From positions 12,339,145 through 12,403,144 of the forward strand of contig NW_024609879.1 of NCBI RefSeq assembly GCF_016920785.2: DNA of 64,000 nucleotides. Reading direction: 5' to 3'. This document shows positions 41,981 through 54,170 of this stretch, one piece after another. Origin of the DNA: Ixodes scapularis (Eukaryota > Arthropoda > Arachnida > Ixodida > Ixodidae). The first letter of the stretch is position 1. Every line of letters begins with the position of its first letter. Position numbers and translations under genes: made by a program. The notes under the pieces are model-generated. The model made no database searches. It had not been told where the DNA came from and saw nothing but the letters and a program-made list of their open reading frames with translations.

Positions 41981-44324
41981 GTTGTAACGTGTGGTCACGT
42001 GACGGGAATATTCTCACTAAATTTAGCGGAGGAAGCACAGACGAATGGACGGACATACGGACAAATGTTTGGGAATTGAGGGCTCCTTTAAAAATAAAGT
42101 TATGCTTAAAACAATAGACAAAAATAATGCACAAGTCAGAGCCGTGTCCATGGTGTCCATAGTGCTACTTCAGCGCCCTGCTGTATATATAAACAGGTCT
42201 TACTGAAGCACTATATGATACTGTCTAAAGCAGATTAAATAACTGCATGATGCTGAATTATGTAAAAGGCACAATTGCATAATACTACAAGACACGAATC
42301 CCATAATATAAATTTACGAACATATGCTTCATGAACACGAAGTAGGTTGCCAGTAAAACAAATCAAGCTTTACTTGTAAAACTAGGCTTACTGTATTAGT
42401 CACTAGCCTAGGCTCGTTAATAAAGGACATATACAAATTGGAATAATACATTGAATTAAATGTAAAACTTGAATCAAATCTTCGATCTGAACACGGCGTG
42501 AAGTCTGTAGCCGCTTGCGTTCTAGTTTCTGCCCATTGGTTTCTTTCCCGCCGACGTTTTGAGTTTGTCTCATATTGGCACATAGCTCGTTTTTCTGGGG
42601 AGTCTACGGTCATGATTCTAAGAAATGACATAAAATGAAGTTGGAGGGGCAAGAAGGAAGAAGGTGATGCCAAGTGACACAACGATGTTAGAAGAGGAAG
42701 AAAAAAGAAAAAGGATGACGAAGCAGGGATAATCGAAGACTGAGACCGGGAGGAAGCGGTGGATGGGGTCCATGGCTACGCTCCAGGACGCGCCCGACCA
42801 TTGCTGTGCACAAGCTGTCGCGGCGAGAGTTCCACACTCCCCTTCAGACGCCTAGGAGACAGGAGCTTCGCTGCCTTCCGCAAGTCTATATGGGTCGTCG
42901 ACGCAGCGTACTCAAACTGTAATGCCTGATCCGAACAGCTTCTTTTTTTGGAACTGTAGATGTGCTTAAGCGTGTGTGTATTATTTTCCCTTTTACTGCG
43001 TACGTACTCCTTTGCTTTCCGTTGTATCTTCGTCTTACTTTTGTAAATAAAATCAATTGTAAATTATTCGTTTTCGGCCTCGTCTCTAATGCATTTGCAA
43101 CGTCTCCGGTAGGACCGTGACATCTACGTTGACGTTTGATTTCAGGAGCGCAAAATTCTTTTAGGATAACGTCATCAGTCACATATTTTAGCCATTAACT
43201 ATGAAGGTTCTTATTGCATCGCGTTTAATAAACCTAGGCGTGTCAGCATTCATACACCCAACGCTATTCGTTCTCTTTTTCACACAGGGGACAAATACAA
43301 TGACTCAATAAACCAAAGTGTAAGCTGTTTGTCCAAAACTGGCCCGTGCATACCTTTCCTGCCTTACGGTCTAAACTTGTTTATTGAAAGGGGTATCCTT
43401 TTTTTCTTTTTTTTCTGAGCTAGCGCCTTTGGTAATATGTACATGCATTTAAAAAGGATGCTTTTCCCCACATAAGTTTGAACGTTTGAATATAATCGCG
43501 TATCAAGACGAAATAAGAGTAGTATGGTATTAGTCACCTCCAGGGCATACTGTTATTCGAAGTGTAAAGTAAATAGAATAAATATTGCTTTGATTTGTTC
43601 TGCAGAGTCATTTTGCTAAATATTTGATGATGCAACCACATACTTCAGTTATTAACCAGCTACGCATAATGAAGAAACTCAATGCCAATTCATTTTAGGT
43701 AGAGTGATTTGTTTTTCTGGGTTCCGAAAAGGAACCCAAAGCGCCGCGTCCAGACGGATTTGCCTTTCTTTCATATTTTCTTCGGCCATTAGTTATCATG
43801 CAAGAAATGCGATAGCTTTTGTGTAGAAAAACGAGTCCCGCACGCACGACGTTTTTTTTTTACATGTCTGTTTATTCGTTTTCGATGACGTTGAGGACGT
43901 TTATAAATTAAACAATATGTATATATTTTTCAATAATTTTGTTTGACATACTATTTATAATTTCAAGTGTTCTACACTCTACGTACATCAGCACATTGGC
44001 CCATTGGCCATGACCGCTAGGCACCAATAGTTTCTCTTTGTGATCAGTAAATTTCGCATTATAATTTTCGTGAATGTTCGTGTGAACACTCGGTATACTT
44101 GACGAGTATTCCCCTAAACACTGAGGAAACGCTCGACATACTTGACGAAGGTTTCCCCGAAAATAGAGGAAGCACAATAAAGTAATTTTGATTTACTGTG
44201 CAATTTCTTAGTCAACGCCGCAGAAGTACATTTTTGTTATAGCCACTAAAGTAAGTGATTTTAGGTACTCCTTGCAAAAGTTATATTTTATATTATTGTA
44301 AAATGTTAATCTATGTAGTTATAC
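41981..44324. other. Intron-like AT-rich sequence, no recognised gene
   Basis: A minus frame at about 42470-42640 carries a basic stretch (SKRRRERNQWAETRTQ) and may be coding or repeat-derived, but lacks clear splice sites. 42740-42900 is GC-richer. Two ~24-bp units (TACTTGACGA followed by CCCC) lie at 44095-44160. Otherwise nothing. Confidence 0.4.
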
Positions 44325-44451
44325 CAGCGTCTTTTTTTTCGTGATTCGTAGGGGGCTCCACCTCGTAGATCCTGTGTGCAAGATATCCCTCCTCAGATCG
44401 AGCCACCAAAGGCAGAGGAGCGATGCGTAATTTGTTATTGAGGACTCCCAT
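44325..44451 (-). CDS. M12B metalloprotease, prodomain exon
   Basis: Minus strand: a pyrimidine tract and acceptor (ATTCCCTTTCAG) precede 127 bp, and a donor follows (GCTG then GTATAA). It enters in phase 0 and leaves in phase 1. It encodes NNKLRIAPLPLVARSEEGYL then AHRIYEVEPP. In reprolysin prodomains this is the segment G(x)LxxxLRIxPL...RSxxGxxAHxIYE, which recurs in tick salivary metalloproteases. It follows the exon at 48624 (phase 0) and precedes the catalytic exon at 11994 (phase 1). The prodomain keeps such enzymes latent until cleaved. The cysteine-switch region is not visible in this exon. Confidence 0.82.
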
Positions 44452-47400
44452 CTGAAAGGGAATAAAAAAAGAACTCCATAGAATCACCACGCAGGAATTT
44501 GACGCACGTGACACGTTGTTTGAATGGTCTTTTATTCATTACTTGTTCGCCGTACGATTTCTATAATCATAATGCCAATATTCCTTTTGTAGAGCAACCG
44601 AGTTGGCAATATACATAAGAGTGGGCAAGTACGAAATGGAATGATCAATACATCAGTATAATCACAATGTAAGACGCGCGATGGTACAGTCTTGGAATTC
44701 GAGAAAAGGAGGGTTATGGCTGCTGCAAGTTTAGCATTATAATCTAACTATATAAAGTGTTGTCAGGAAGAGCCTTTTACTGATTTCTGGGAACATGTAG
44801 AAGTTTGAGAGGAAATGATGTACGGTTAAAACTGGACGGGATTTGATGAATGGTCGCAACATAATAAACTTGCGTGACCAGGTGACAATGAAGATTTTTT
44901 TTAGTTCTTGTAATAATAATTGCTTAACGTCCTTATAATCACCAATTAAATATTTAGCTGAATTAACACCTCACCTTGGGGTTTTGTCGGGTGTACGCTA
45001 CAGTCAAGTTTAGAAAAACTTGGATGAAGAATTCACGTCTTATGAGAAAGAGAGGCCAGACTTCTTAGTGCACACGAGACCAGCAAATTCACTCACCTTA
45101 TGACATAAATACAACAGTTCCAAAATCGAGACCCACCTTTACATAGTTCTTAAGAACGAAGTCTACTAAAGGACAGTTCAAATGTTTATAATTGACATTT
45201 AAAAAAATAGTCTTATTGAACGCTACAATCTATTTATTATGAAACATATTTTTACTTTCTTTTCTCATAAACAGGTTTTGGTTGCGTGGGCGCTATGACG
45301 CTTCGAAATCAGAAGGTGAGAATGTGTCATTTTTTTAAATTAACTGTATCATATCTGACCAAACTACTTAATTTTTCTTCCCTATTAAAATCCTAGACGG
45401 GTTATTACCAACTGCCTAGGTATAAAACGAGTGATTAGCGTTGCACGAAAGATAACGGGACTTTAAGAAAAATATATGATTGTTTGTTTATAGGACTAAT
45501 ATGGTATTGTCAGATTGCAACCAACCATTTCACATTCTTGTATATGAAAACTTCCGGTTCAAGGATCACACAGAGTCGCAGATCGTGCATTTAATCAGGG
45601 GTTGGTATAACTAATAAGATGCTGATTCAATTGAAATCAACTTCCATTAAAGTGTATCAGTAATTATTCACGTATTTGCATTTGCCGACACTTTTCTAGG
45701 CTGACTCTATTCATAAAAAATGCCTGATGGCCAAAAACATACACGAATTAGGATATTGAGTTGTGTTTGTGAATAAAGGTATTTCGTGAAGTGTACGTGC
45801 TGAAAATTTAGATATTACTAGCATACAAGGAAAAAACCGTGTGACTAAATCTTATTATAATGCGAAGTCCGCACAAGCAAAGAATAAACAATAATAATAT
45901 TAAATGCCATATTCTATGCGTATAGTTTAGCGACGTAACTTTGTCCAGTCGGTTCTGACCATCGGCCGACTAGAGACGATAACTCACTTTGTAAATTGAA
46001 TAGAATGGTCAGTAAAGATTGGAAGAGTTAGTTGCATCCCGGAGCGATCTTTTTATGTTTTTTTTTCCCTTTGAAAATATTCCACGTGTTCTACTCATAA
46101 TTGTTTTCGTATTTTCATTACCACGCTATATAACGCCTGTCAGATAAGAATGTTGATCGGTGTATACTAGTGCGGCACTTTTGTTCTCTGCTTCGCTTTC
46201 CTCATCAAACTTCTTGCGTATCTCCTCATCAGTGGTGCACTTGTTCCTTGCCTTCGGTAAAAAAAGGAATACGCTAAACGTATTTCAAATCAGATTTTTA
46301 TAAAAAACAAAAAGTAGACTTGAGGCATATTTTTACCATACATTCAACATCTCAGGCTAAGTTTTATGTGCCTTGGGTTTACTCGGTACCTCAGCAGTAT
46401 GGTCCGAGTGTCGACCCGATCTTAAAACAAACTGAAAGTATAAGTCCTGCGGCAAACTTTTGGCGGGGTAAAATATGCGTTTTGTTTTATAAAGTTTGAA
46501 AACAAGTATACGTATCGTGCATTTATTTTTACCATTGGTGTTTAGAGCAAGTTGAGATAAAGATCGTAATTGGCACCGTACGTAATTTGTTCTTCTTTTC
46601 TTAAAAACAGGCTAATTTCTTTGAGGCGCTATTAGTTTTGGTTTCCGCTTTGCGAACAGCCTCGCGCTAACATTATTTCACGTGGCTATGTCAGCATGTT
46701 GCGCAGTATGGTCGCTCTTGATTTCGCCCCAAATCCCCTCAGTTACTTCCCATATTTGTTACATTTCAAATTTATTATTTCTTGCAAAATCATTTTGTGA
46801 GTAACAAAACTCTAAAGAACATTTTTATTCTTACTGACTTAGCAATGTGGCTATGTGAGCTGTTATCGTTTATTCTGACATCCATCGCCTAAATGAACGA
46901 GAAAACGAAATGTATAAAAAAATCAATGCTTTCTTTTTCCTCCATCCTTTCGAAACGAATAAGTTATAGTGTTCTCACGATTATACACCATGCACGTGAG
47001 TATAAAAACAGTTATTTACTGTATGGCGCACGCGACACTCAGTGGTAACTCTATGCACCTAATAATGTAAGTGGGGCATAGTTATTTATCACGACCCTTT
47101 ATTAAATGATCTTATAAATTATAATATGGGAACTATAGAATAGATTTAACCAATTTATACTGTACGAGAATGTAAGAAAATAGCGGAAATTACATATATG
47201 TCATATTTCATGATACACCGACCCGAAATGACTAGCTACCTTTCCCAGGTAGCGCGCCTCAGAAACCCCTAACTTGGCACAAGCTTGGCAACCTTAGGAG
47301 CCCAACTTAATTAAGCCAAATACGGATTTCGCTCCAAGGCGTTATTTGGTGCCAGAGGTATTTGCTTCGGCGTTCCTATGTCCTGTCCTATGTTGTGTCC

Positions 47401-48000
47401 TATGTCCTATGCTTTGTTCTGTCTCTTTTGCGCTGTTTCTCATTATGTCGAGCAACCAACCAGCCGAGCAAGGTATCCTGTCAAAATACTATTATATGGA
47501 AAGCAAGATAATCGATTTCCAGATAATCCAGTCAATTATACACTTCAAAGGCGCCAGATGACAGTCAAATATAAAGCCTAAATCTAGGACTTGCTTGGCG
47601 AATTTGTGCCAACGTATCAATACTCTATCCAGAGAAGGTCAAGTACGACCTGACTTGGTTTCTTCGGTGTTTTTAGGGGCATAAACTCTCGCACACATCT
47701 ACATTTTGGCTCCAACAACTGTGCTACCTTGCTATTAAAAACTCGCCCTTTGATATCGTCAGTTTGTCGCATGGCAAACTGACGTAATTGAAAACAAACG
47801 TTTTTACATTATCTACATAGAAATGGCTCGTTTTGTAACTTTTTAACGGATACATTTTTTTAAAAAATGCTGCCAATTGTTACGTTTTTTTTATTAAATT
47901 AAAAAAAAAAATTGCATCTCCGATTTAGTGATGTGACGTAGGTATACACTTGACACAAAACATTTCGCTACCTAGTTTTTGTTTTTTTGCTGCGTTACTT
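44452..48000. other. Intron, AT-rich, no recognised gene
   Basis: Between the two prodomain exons. 47340-47480 has a low-complexity run of TCCTATGT units followed by TTATGTCGAGCAACCAACCAG, which may belong to a retroelement end. A 43-residue open frame on the minus strand near 46150-46250 has poor splice sites. Nothing else is supported. Confidence 0.45.
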
Positions 48001-48099
48001 TTACGTAATTCAATGACGATCACATGTTTACACTATGTAGTGCGTTGCCAACGCATTATAGACAAAATATATGTCCGGTTTTTCTGGGTGGGGTGGGCC

Positions 48100-48545
48100 T
48101 CCCCCTGTGTTTTCGAGGTTTGTGTTTACGCCGGCAACTGTAAAAGGGGGAGGGGGACGGGAGGGGGTATATCTGTGTGTTCTGCTTATGTACGATTCGT
48201 CGGCGGGGGGCAAGGAAGCGTTGCGAGGGAGTGGGGGATTAGCAGAAGTGACAGTGGAGGGTGATAAGTCAACTGCGTGGACGTTCTCATCGACTGTGTG
48301 GCGCCTAGGGCATGTAGATGGCTGTGTGCGTGAGAAGGGCTGCTGACGCGGACTGGACGGGAGGAAGCGGTTTGACCTTCGGGACTGCGGATGTCGGGTG
48401 GGGGCACCGGGGGTGCTCGCCTTTTTAAACGAGTGTCTGAAAAATAAACGTTCAGCTGTGTTTGAGACGTTGTGTTGTATTCGTCCCCTTCTGTGTTCCT
48501 GAGTCTCGGGTTTTATTACCATGAATCATCACCAGCTCGCTTGTT
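48100..48545 (+). mobile_element. LTR-like or terminal-repeat fragment
   Basis: The GC-rich stretch ends with AAAATAAACGTTCAGCTGTG, TTTGAGACGTTGTGTTG and CGTCCCCTTCTGTG. A polyadenylation signal thus sits ahead of a T/G-rich part, as in R-U5 of LTRs. A diverged version of the last ~90 bp occurs at 56186-56290 (AGCTGTGTTTGAGAC). No internal protein was found next to either copy, so the element type is uncertain. Confidence 0.3.
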
Positions 48546-48623
48546 TTTTAAGTATTATTGAGGTTTTACTACTATTTCTTACTTCATATTCCCATTAGAA
48601 AAAAGAGCACAAGATATGCATAC

Positions 48624-48716
48624 CACTTCAATAGTGTCCTCCACTTCTTCTACAGATACAGCGGCCATCTTCTCTCTGTCTTGGAACACATTTTCTTCAA
48701 GCTTAGTTCCGTTCAT
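48624..48716 (-). CDS. M12B metalloprotease, upstream prodomain exon
   Basis: Minus strand: the acceptor TTGTGTCTTATTCAG precedes 93 bp and a donor follows (GAAGTG then GTATGC). Phase is 0 on both sides, 31 codons. It encodes KLEENVFQDREKMAAVSVEE, matching the LEExxFxDxxxMAAVSV stretch of reprolysin prodomains. It joins in phase with the exon at 44325-44451. The exon encoding signal peptide and first prodomain strands should lie at higher coordinates or beyond the window and was not recognised. Confidence 0.75.
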
Positions 48717-49959
48717 CTGAATAAGACACAATCGATATTAAAATCTGTTTAAGCAAAACATTTTATTGTGTATAGATTATCAATCAACGTGGAATTCAAT
48801 ATTTGCGCGGAGTTCTTATTTTGTACCTTTATTTATTGATCTGCATCTGATTGAGATTAGATCATACAGGCGTTTTTGGTCGATATTTTATTTACTCACA
48901 TCTTTATGTTACTCCCCCTCCGCCCCGCCCCCCCCCCCCCCCCCAAAAAAAAAGAACGTGAAAAGTTTAAAAACCAAATGTATTTCTTGAGATAAAAAAC
49001 AGAGGTCTGCCTAAGAGCAGTAACCCCCATTTTGGCATTTTGTTTATGTATGCAAAGTTTGATGTCCCGTAAATTCAGCAAAGGATTACAGAAAATGAAA
49101 TATTTTATAAATATAGTAGTTTATATCGCTAACATCTATACAATGTCTACAGTTTTCCAAAAAAAAGTATATCGTGCGTCAAGATTGCAAAAACCTCGCA
49201 ACTTCGACATATTAGCTATATAATTATGATTTATTATTTTGTAGTGTTTCTTGGGGTATAGCACTGATATTTTTTTAAATATATTATTGACAAAGGGTCT
49301 ATCTGAGTATAATTTGTTCATTCAGTTCGTAAAAGATATTTACATAGCTTCATACATGTATAAAGGTAACGCACCGCAACTTAACCGACGCACTTGACAT
49401 CATTTCGCAGTATTTTTCTTTTAAACACGTTGCCTTTTTTGTCTTCGCATAAAATATACCGCTTCGATGCGCACATATTTCTCTACTTAGACATCTTTAC
49501 CCGAAACTGGTGAGGTTTTATCGCCAAACATTTTTAAGCTTCCCTTGTTAATTTTTTTTTTTTCAAAAGCACTTCTTAAAAGGATCTATCATCTAGAAAT
49601 CAATTGATGCTCTATTTTATATATGAAAGCTTCGAGATTGTGTCAAACATTTTCGAAGGTAGATCTTTTCATAAATTTAATGTACACCTTTATATGTTTC
49701 GTGTTCAAGTGATGTATTTTATCGCATCGCCATGTTTCTGCAATAAAATTAAATAGCATTATCTTGTATATATACGCTTATAAATGTACTTTCCATAGAG
49801 AAGTTTTGTTTACAAACTGCGGCCTCATGTTTCTGCGCTCTAGGAAGAAGACCCATGTTGTTTAGAAAAAAAACTATTTTCAAACTCCTGTAAAAAAAAT
49901 GTTTTTCGTGCAAGACTTGTCATATTATGATACGCTGGAGAAAAACAACCTTCTGCGTT
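48717..49959. other. AT-rich sequence, no recognised gene
   Basis: It contains a C-run of about 20 (48926-48945) followed by an A-run. Short open frames only. Confidence 0.45.
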
Positions 49960-50130
49960 AAGTCCTCATTTCTAACTCTTTTCGCTCGCGTTCGGCAAAA
50001 TTGAAAAGCATGCGTGAAGGGCCTAAGCCCGCACCTCGTATCGCTGCGCCAGCAGTGTTCTTCCGCAGCATAAAGGCCGTCTGCTTTCATCGCCGTCACC
50101 ATAGCAACGAACGCCGAATGAATGCAAGCA
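49960..50130 (-). repeat. Left copy of an inverted repeat flanking the third gypsy
   Basis: Read on the minus strand it gives ATGGTGACGGCGATGAAAGC, GCGCAGCGATACGAGGTGCG and CGAAAAGAGTTAGAAATGAG. All three have counterparts in the same order on the plus strand at 53635-53785. The two copies are therefore inverted relative to each other on either side of a gypsy element. Confidence 0.7.
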
Positions 50131-50610
50131 CGCACGATACACACCGTCTGCTAGCCGAAGTTTAATAGTTTTGTATTGAGGAGCCGCAGACTGTCGCAGC
50201 GAAGCGTCGTGAACGCTGAGGCGCCCCTCTCCCATCACGAGGCGTCGCGGCATAAACGGTGAGGGGGGACCTCTGTGTTGACGCCACGTGGGGCGGGTAG
50301 AGCTCTTTCCAGTGATCGACGTGTGGCGGACAAAGAGTCCAACAGACGACAGCACTCAACGCCCGATGCCGACCGACACCCGCGCACCTTGGCGCGAAGA
50401 AAAAGATGACGAAGCACGCGCAACCAGCTCCCGGGTGAAACACAGCTTGTCGTTCCAAGCAAGACTATGGTTCAGACAACCAAACTAGCCGTCGATAAAA
50501 GACAGCTATTGTAGCTCAGTCGTCGATGGAATTATTACGTGCTACAAACTGGTGACCCAAACGTCGAACCCGTCCCTGCTAGTTAGTTGTGCTAACCTAC
50601 AACTGCTGAA

Positions 50611-51500
50611 ATGACGGACCAAGACTACACACCGATGCCTCCACCGGTGAGCCTTCCTTGCTGGCTGCGAACATCGGCGCACAAACTTCAAGCTTCCCGC
50701 CTTTTGGAATGGCGACGCAAAACTCTCGTTTCTACACGTCGAGGTCCTATTTCGGTCACACCGGAATGCATCGCAAAGGTCCCGGTTCGACTACGTAATA
50801 GCTGCGCTACCTTAAGCTACTGCCGCGATAGTTCGCGACATTCTACGTGCATCACCCGACAACTCATATGATCGCCTTAAAGAACGTATTCACCGGACCA
50901 CGGAATCCGAACAACGCCGCCTACAACAACTCTTGACGACAGAAGTGTTAGGAGACCGAAAACCAACAGAACTCTTACATGCACCAACTGCTTGGTGACC
51001 AGCCTGACACAGTCGAGGTATCAATTTTCAGAAAACCTTTCCTTGAACGGCTCCCAAACAACGTCCGTATGATCCTGTCCGCCTCAGAAATAACATCTAC
51101 CGAGGCCTTAGCTCGCATGGCAGACAGGATCATAAAGGTCGATACACCTACCATCTCGACTCTTGGTACAACCAGACCATCATCATATCCAAGCAAGGAC
51201 CCCATAGAGAAACTCAACGCCGTCGTCTCATGAGTTTCAGGAAAGGTGGACCAACTTAACACCGAAGTGTACTCCCTTCGGCTGGCTGAGCCACGCCCAC
51301 TAAGCAATGATCAGAGGTCATCGAATTGGCGACCTCAAACGGGACGACCCCGGTCAAGTACAACAGCCGCCGGGGAACCTAATTGACACTGCTGGTACCA
51401 CCAAAAATATGGAGAGCAAGCCCGCCGCTGCATTCCTCCCTGCGCTTACCAGGGAAACTTCCGAAGCACGCATTAACGACGGCAAATGCAGTGGTACCTG
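50611..51500 (+). pseudogene. gypsy gag
   Basis: It opens MTDQDYTPMPPP. The capsid-like helices continue in shifted frames (RRLQQLLTTEVLGDRKPTEL; RKPFLERLPNNVRMILSA; ALARMADRII). Near 51390-51450 a remnant of the basic cysteine segment (YGEQARRCIPPC) appears. Several stops and at least four frameshifts are present. It would have formed the element's capsid. Confidence 0.72.
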
Positions 51501-51539
51501 ATATCAGTCGTCTTTTTTTTTTATTACGGAGAATAACAC

Positions 51540-51960
51540 AAAAATGTATTTTTTAATTGACACAGGAGTGGAGATCAGTGTAATTCCTCCAAGTGAAGAG
51601 GACCGCCGACACCGTCAAAGCTGTCCGTCACTTCAGGCTGCAAATAATAATAATAATAATAATAATAATGTTTATTTTCCGTCAAAACACAAATGACGGA
51701 GGGAGACCGAGGAAAAAAGCTGCATCATGCAGCTTGACGGGCCCTCGGCCCCCCCTCCTTACAAATGGTTTCACCATCGCGACATTCGGAGAAAGATCGC
51801 TCACACTCGATATTGACCTCCACCGCCCCTTTCGTTGGGTGTTTCCAGTCGTTGAAGTAACTCGTCCCATTATAGGCGCCGACTTCCTTCGTTTCTTTAA
51901 CCTCAATGTGGATGTTCGGTGTAAAAGACTGATTGGCGCAAACACGCAACTCAGCATTCA
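51540..51960 (+). pseudogene. gypsy protease, split by a nested retroposon tail
   Basis: KMYFLIDTGVEISVIPPSEE (51545-51600) is the aspartic protease active site region. It breaks at the ATA-repeat tail of an inserted retroposon and resumes after about 51770 with IATFGERSLTLDID and PIIGADFLRFFNLNV, the C-terminal part of the fold. Confidence 0.8.
51641..51768 (-). mobile_element. Retroposon 3' end inserted antisense in the protease
   Basis: Read on the minus strand, the insert ends with GGAAAATAAAC followed by an ATT microsatellite, the kind of tail seen on tick LINE/SINE families. A small hairpin (AGCTGCATCATGCAGCT) lies inside. CAAAT on both sides (51640 and 51764 regions) may be the target duplication. 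Only about 125 bp of the element is present. Confidence 0.6.
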
Positions 51961-52092
51961 AGGGTTGTGCTCAGAGGAACCACTAATTTTAAAGATCACG
52001 ATTGATTCTCCGTGGCAAAGCGTTCTCGCAGAATTTCCTGCCATAACACGCCCATCTATAACTGAACGACCTGCCAAACACACAGTAACCCA

Positions 52093-53486
52093 TTGCATCG
52101 AGACAATCGGCCCTCCCGCGTTCTCCCGCCCACGCCGCCTTGCTCCAGACCGCTCCAAGTTGCCAAGAATGAGTTCAATCATATGCTCGTACTTGGCCTG
52201 ATACGACCGTCTTCCAGGAACTGGTTTTGTCCTCTGCATATGGTTCCCAAAAAGACAGGCGACTGGAGACCCTGCGGCGATTACAGGGCTCTTAACAAAG
52301 CCACTATCCCTGACTTCACTGGTGCCATTGCAAGATCAACAATCTTTTCTAAGATTGACCTCGTAAAAGCCTATCACCTGGTCCCCGTGGAGCCAGCCGA
52401 TATTCACAAAACGGCGATAATCACACCATTTGGCCTGTTCGAATTTCTACGCATGCGTTTCGGCGTGCATAATGCTGCGCAGACATTCCAACGCCTTATG
52501 GACCAGATAGTGCGAGGACTCTCGTTCTGTTTCGCCTACTTGGACGACGTCCTTGTCTTCAGCCGCACTCCAGAAGAACATCAGAAACATCTTCACACCA
52601 TTTTTTTCAAGACTGGACAACTATGGCATTACCATACAAATCGAAAAATGCGAATTTGGCGTATCAGAACTTGATTTCCTCGGTCATCACCTCGACCAAA
52701 AAGGAATCCATCCACTTCAGTCACGAGTACAAGCAATTCGTGACTTTCCTACACCGACAACGGTGAAACAACTACGTCGTCTAGGTCTTCTAAACTTCTA
52801 CCGCCGTATTTACCACACGCAGCAGCAACGCTGACACCTCTCAACACTCTCTTGGCAGGAATCACGAACAACAAGCACCTGTCTCGTGGAATAACGCAAC
52901 AACTTCCGCATTTGCCACGGTGAAGAAACAACCTGCTGAGGATTCTATTTTTACCCACCCACACTGCGAGGCTCCGTCCTCTTTAATGGTGGGCGCTCCC
53001 GACGTGGCAGTTGGAGCAGTGTTCCAACAGTATCTTCATGGCAAATGGTGTCCAATTGGATTTTTCTCTAAAACTCTATCACCTGCTGAACAACGGTACA
53101 GCACATTCGACCGAGAGTTACTGCCCATCTGTATCTCAGTCAGGTACTTCCGTTACTTGCTCGAAGGTCGTCAGTTTTCCATCTACACTAACCACAAACC
53201 GCTCACGTTTGCAATGACATCCAGTGCTACACACTCTCCTCGAGAAATGAGGCATCTAGCCTTTATCTCTGAATTTTCCACAGGCATACGACCCATTTCT
53301 GGCCAGAACAACGTCATTGCCGACACTCTATCAAGAGTGTCTGTGAATACATCGTACACCGCAAACCCTTCTATAGATTTTTCAGCGCTAGTCACGTCAC
53401 AAGCAGTGGACCCGGAACTCCAACTGCTCAAGGCATCGTCGACTACACTTACTCTGAAGGACATCCAGATGAACTCCTTCTTATGA
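52093..53486 (+). pseudogene. gypsy reverse transcriptase and RNase H
   Basis: RT: RNWFCPLHMVPKKTGDWRPC, GDYRALNKATIP, FSKIDLVKAYHLVPV, RMRFGVHNAAQTFQRLMD and FCFAYLDDVLVFS. A frameshift near 52610 moves to KCEFGVSELDFLGH. RNase H (52920-53486) has VAVGAVFQQY, STFDRELLPI and YTNHKPLTF. The first catalytic aspartate, usually in TDAS, is lost (MVGAPD here). A stop follows before any integrase motif. Confidence 0.85.
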
Positions 53487-53539
53487 GTTGTGAATACGAA
53501 AGCACGCACGCCACTCTTCGCTCTCTTTAATCTGCGGCG

Positions 53540-53800
53540 TACAACGCGGTGACCTTGGGCGTGGAACGGTGGAGCCGCTGCCTCGCAGACACGCAGCGCA
53601 GACGCGCCGTCCAAAAACGTCATTTTGTGTTCGGTACCATGGTGATGGCGATGAAAGCAGGCGGCTTTACGATGCAGAAAAAAACTGCGGCGCAGCGATA
53701 CGAGGTGCGTGCTGAAGCGCTTCCCGCATACTTGTGAATGGGCGGAACGCGTATAAAAAGAGTTCGAAATAAAGATTTAACGCGGAGGCTGGTCTTATCC
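53540..53800 (+). repeat. Right copy of the inverted repeat, LTR-like
   Basis: It contains GTGATGGCGATGAAAGC, CGCAGCGATACGAGGTGCG and then CGTATAAAAAGAGTTCGAAA with AATAAAG. A TATA-like box and polyadenylation signal suggest an LTR or promoter-bearing repeat. It is in opposite orientation to the copy at 49960-50130, so the two are not a normal LTR pair of the gypsy between them. Confidence 0.65.
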
Positions 53801-53949
53801 AAATCCTTATAACTTAACAAGCCTTCAACGAAAAGCGTGCTTTTTTTTTAGCCACCCCGCGCTTTATTTTGTATTTTCTTTTTATCCGTTAAATTTTCTT
53901 AAATTATCCAACAGCCAAAAAGATTTTGTAAAACCTACGGGGAGTTTCC

Positions 53950-54170
53950 ACACCCAAAACTTTGGCGACGATGCGGCAACACGCGAGGAGCGCGAGCGGG
54001 ACCAAGGCACGGGGTGGAAGGCGCGTGGCTAGGAGACAGGTCAGCTACTTCAGCCATGACAGCGTAAGCCGCCGAACAACGGGCTTAAAGGTCAAAGATA
54101 ACTCCATCAGTACTTGGCTCCTTCCTCCGGAGGAGCGTTGAGCAAGAATACCGCAAATGGCGTACCAGTG
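53950..54170 (-). repeat. Duplicated segment, copy 1 (also at 55270-55465)
   Basis: Shared words include TTTGGCGACGATGC, CAGCGTAAGCCGCCGAA and GTACTTGGCTCCTT / GGACTTGGCTCC, in the same order and orientation about 1.31 kb apart. On the minus strand both copies read RSQVLM followed by RRLTL, suggesting a duplicated coding end. The copies are roughly 75-80% similar by eye. Confidence 0.7.

Larger units (their letters stand above)
50160..53486 (+). mobile_element. Ty3/gypsy element lacking integrase and 3' LTR
   Basis: The upstream 390 bp behaves like an LTR ending ...CGTGCTACA at about 50546, directly followed by AACTGGTGACCCAAACG, a standard gypsy primer-binding site. Gag, protease, reverse transcriptase and RNase H follow on the plus strand. 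Coding similarity stops near 53486, where an unrelated repeat begins, so integrase and the 3' LTR are missing. The start of the LTR could not be fixed without the second copy. Confidence 0.78.

Noticed and set aside
46150..46250. Possible extra protease exon on the minus strand
   Set aside because: The open stretch is basic/acidic and lacks a clear acceptor or donor. The flanking exons already join in phase 0 without it.
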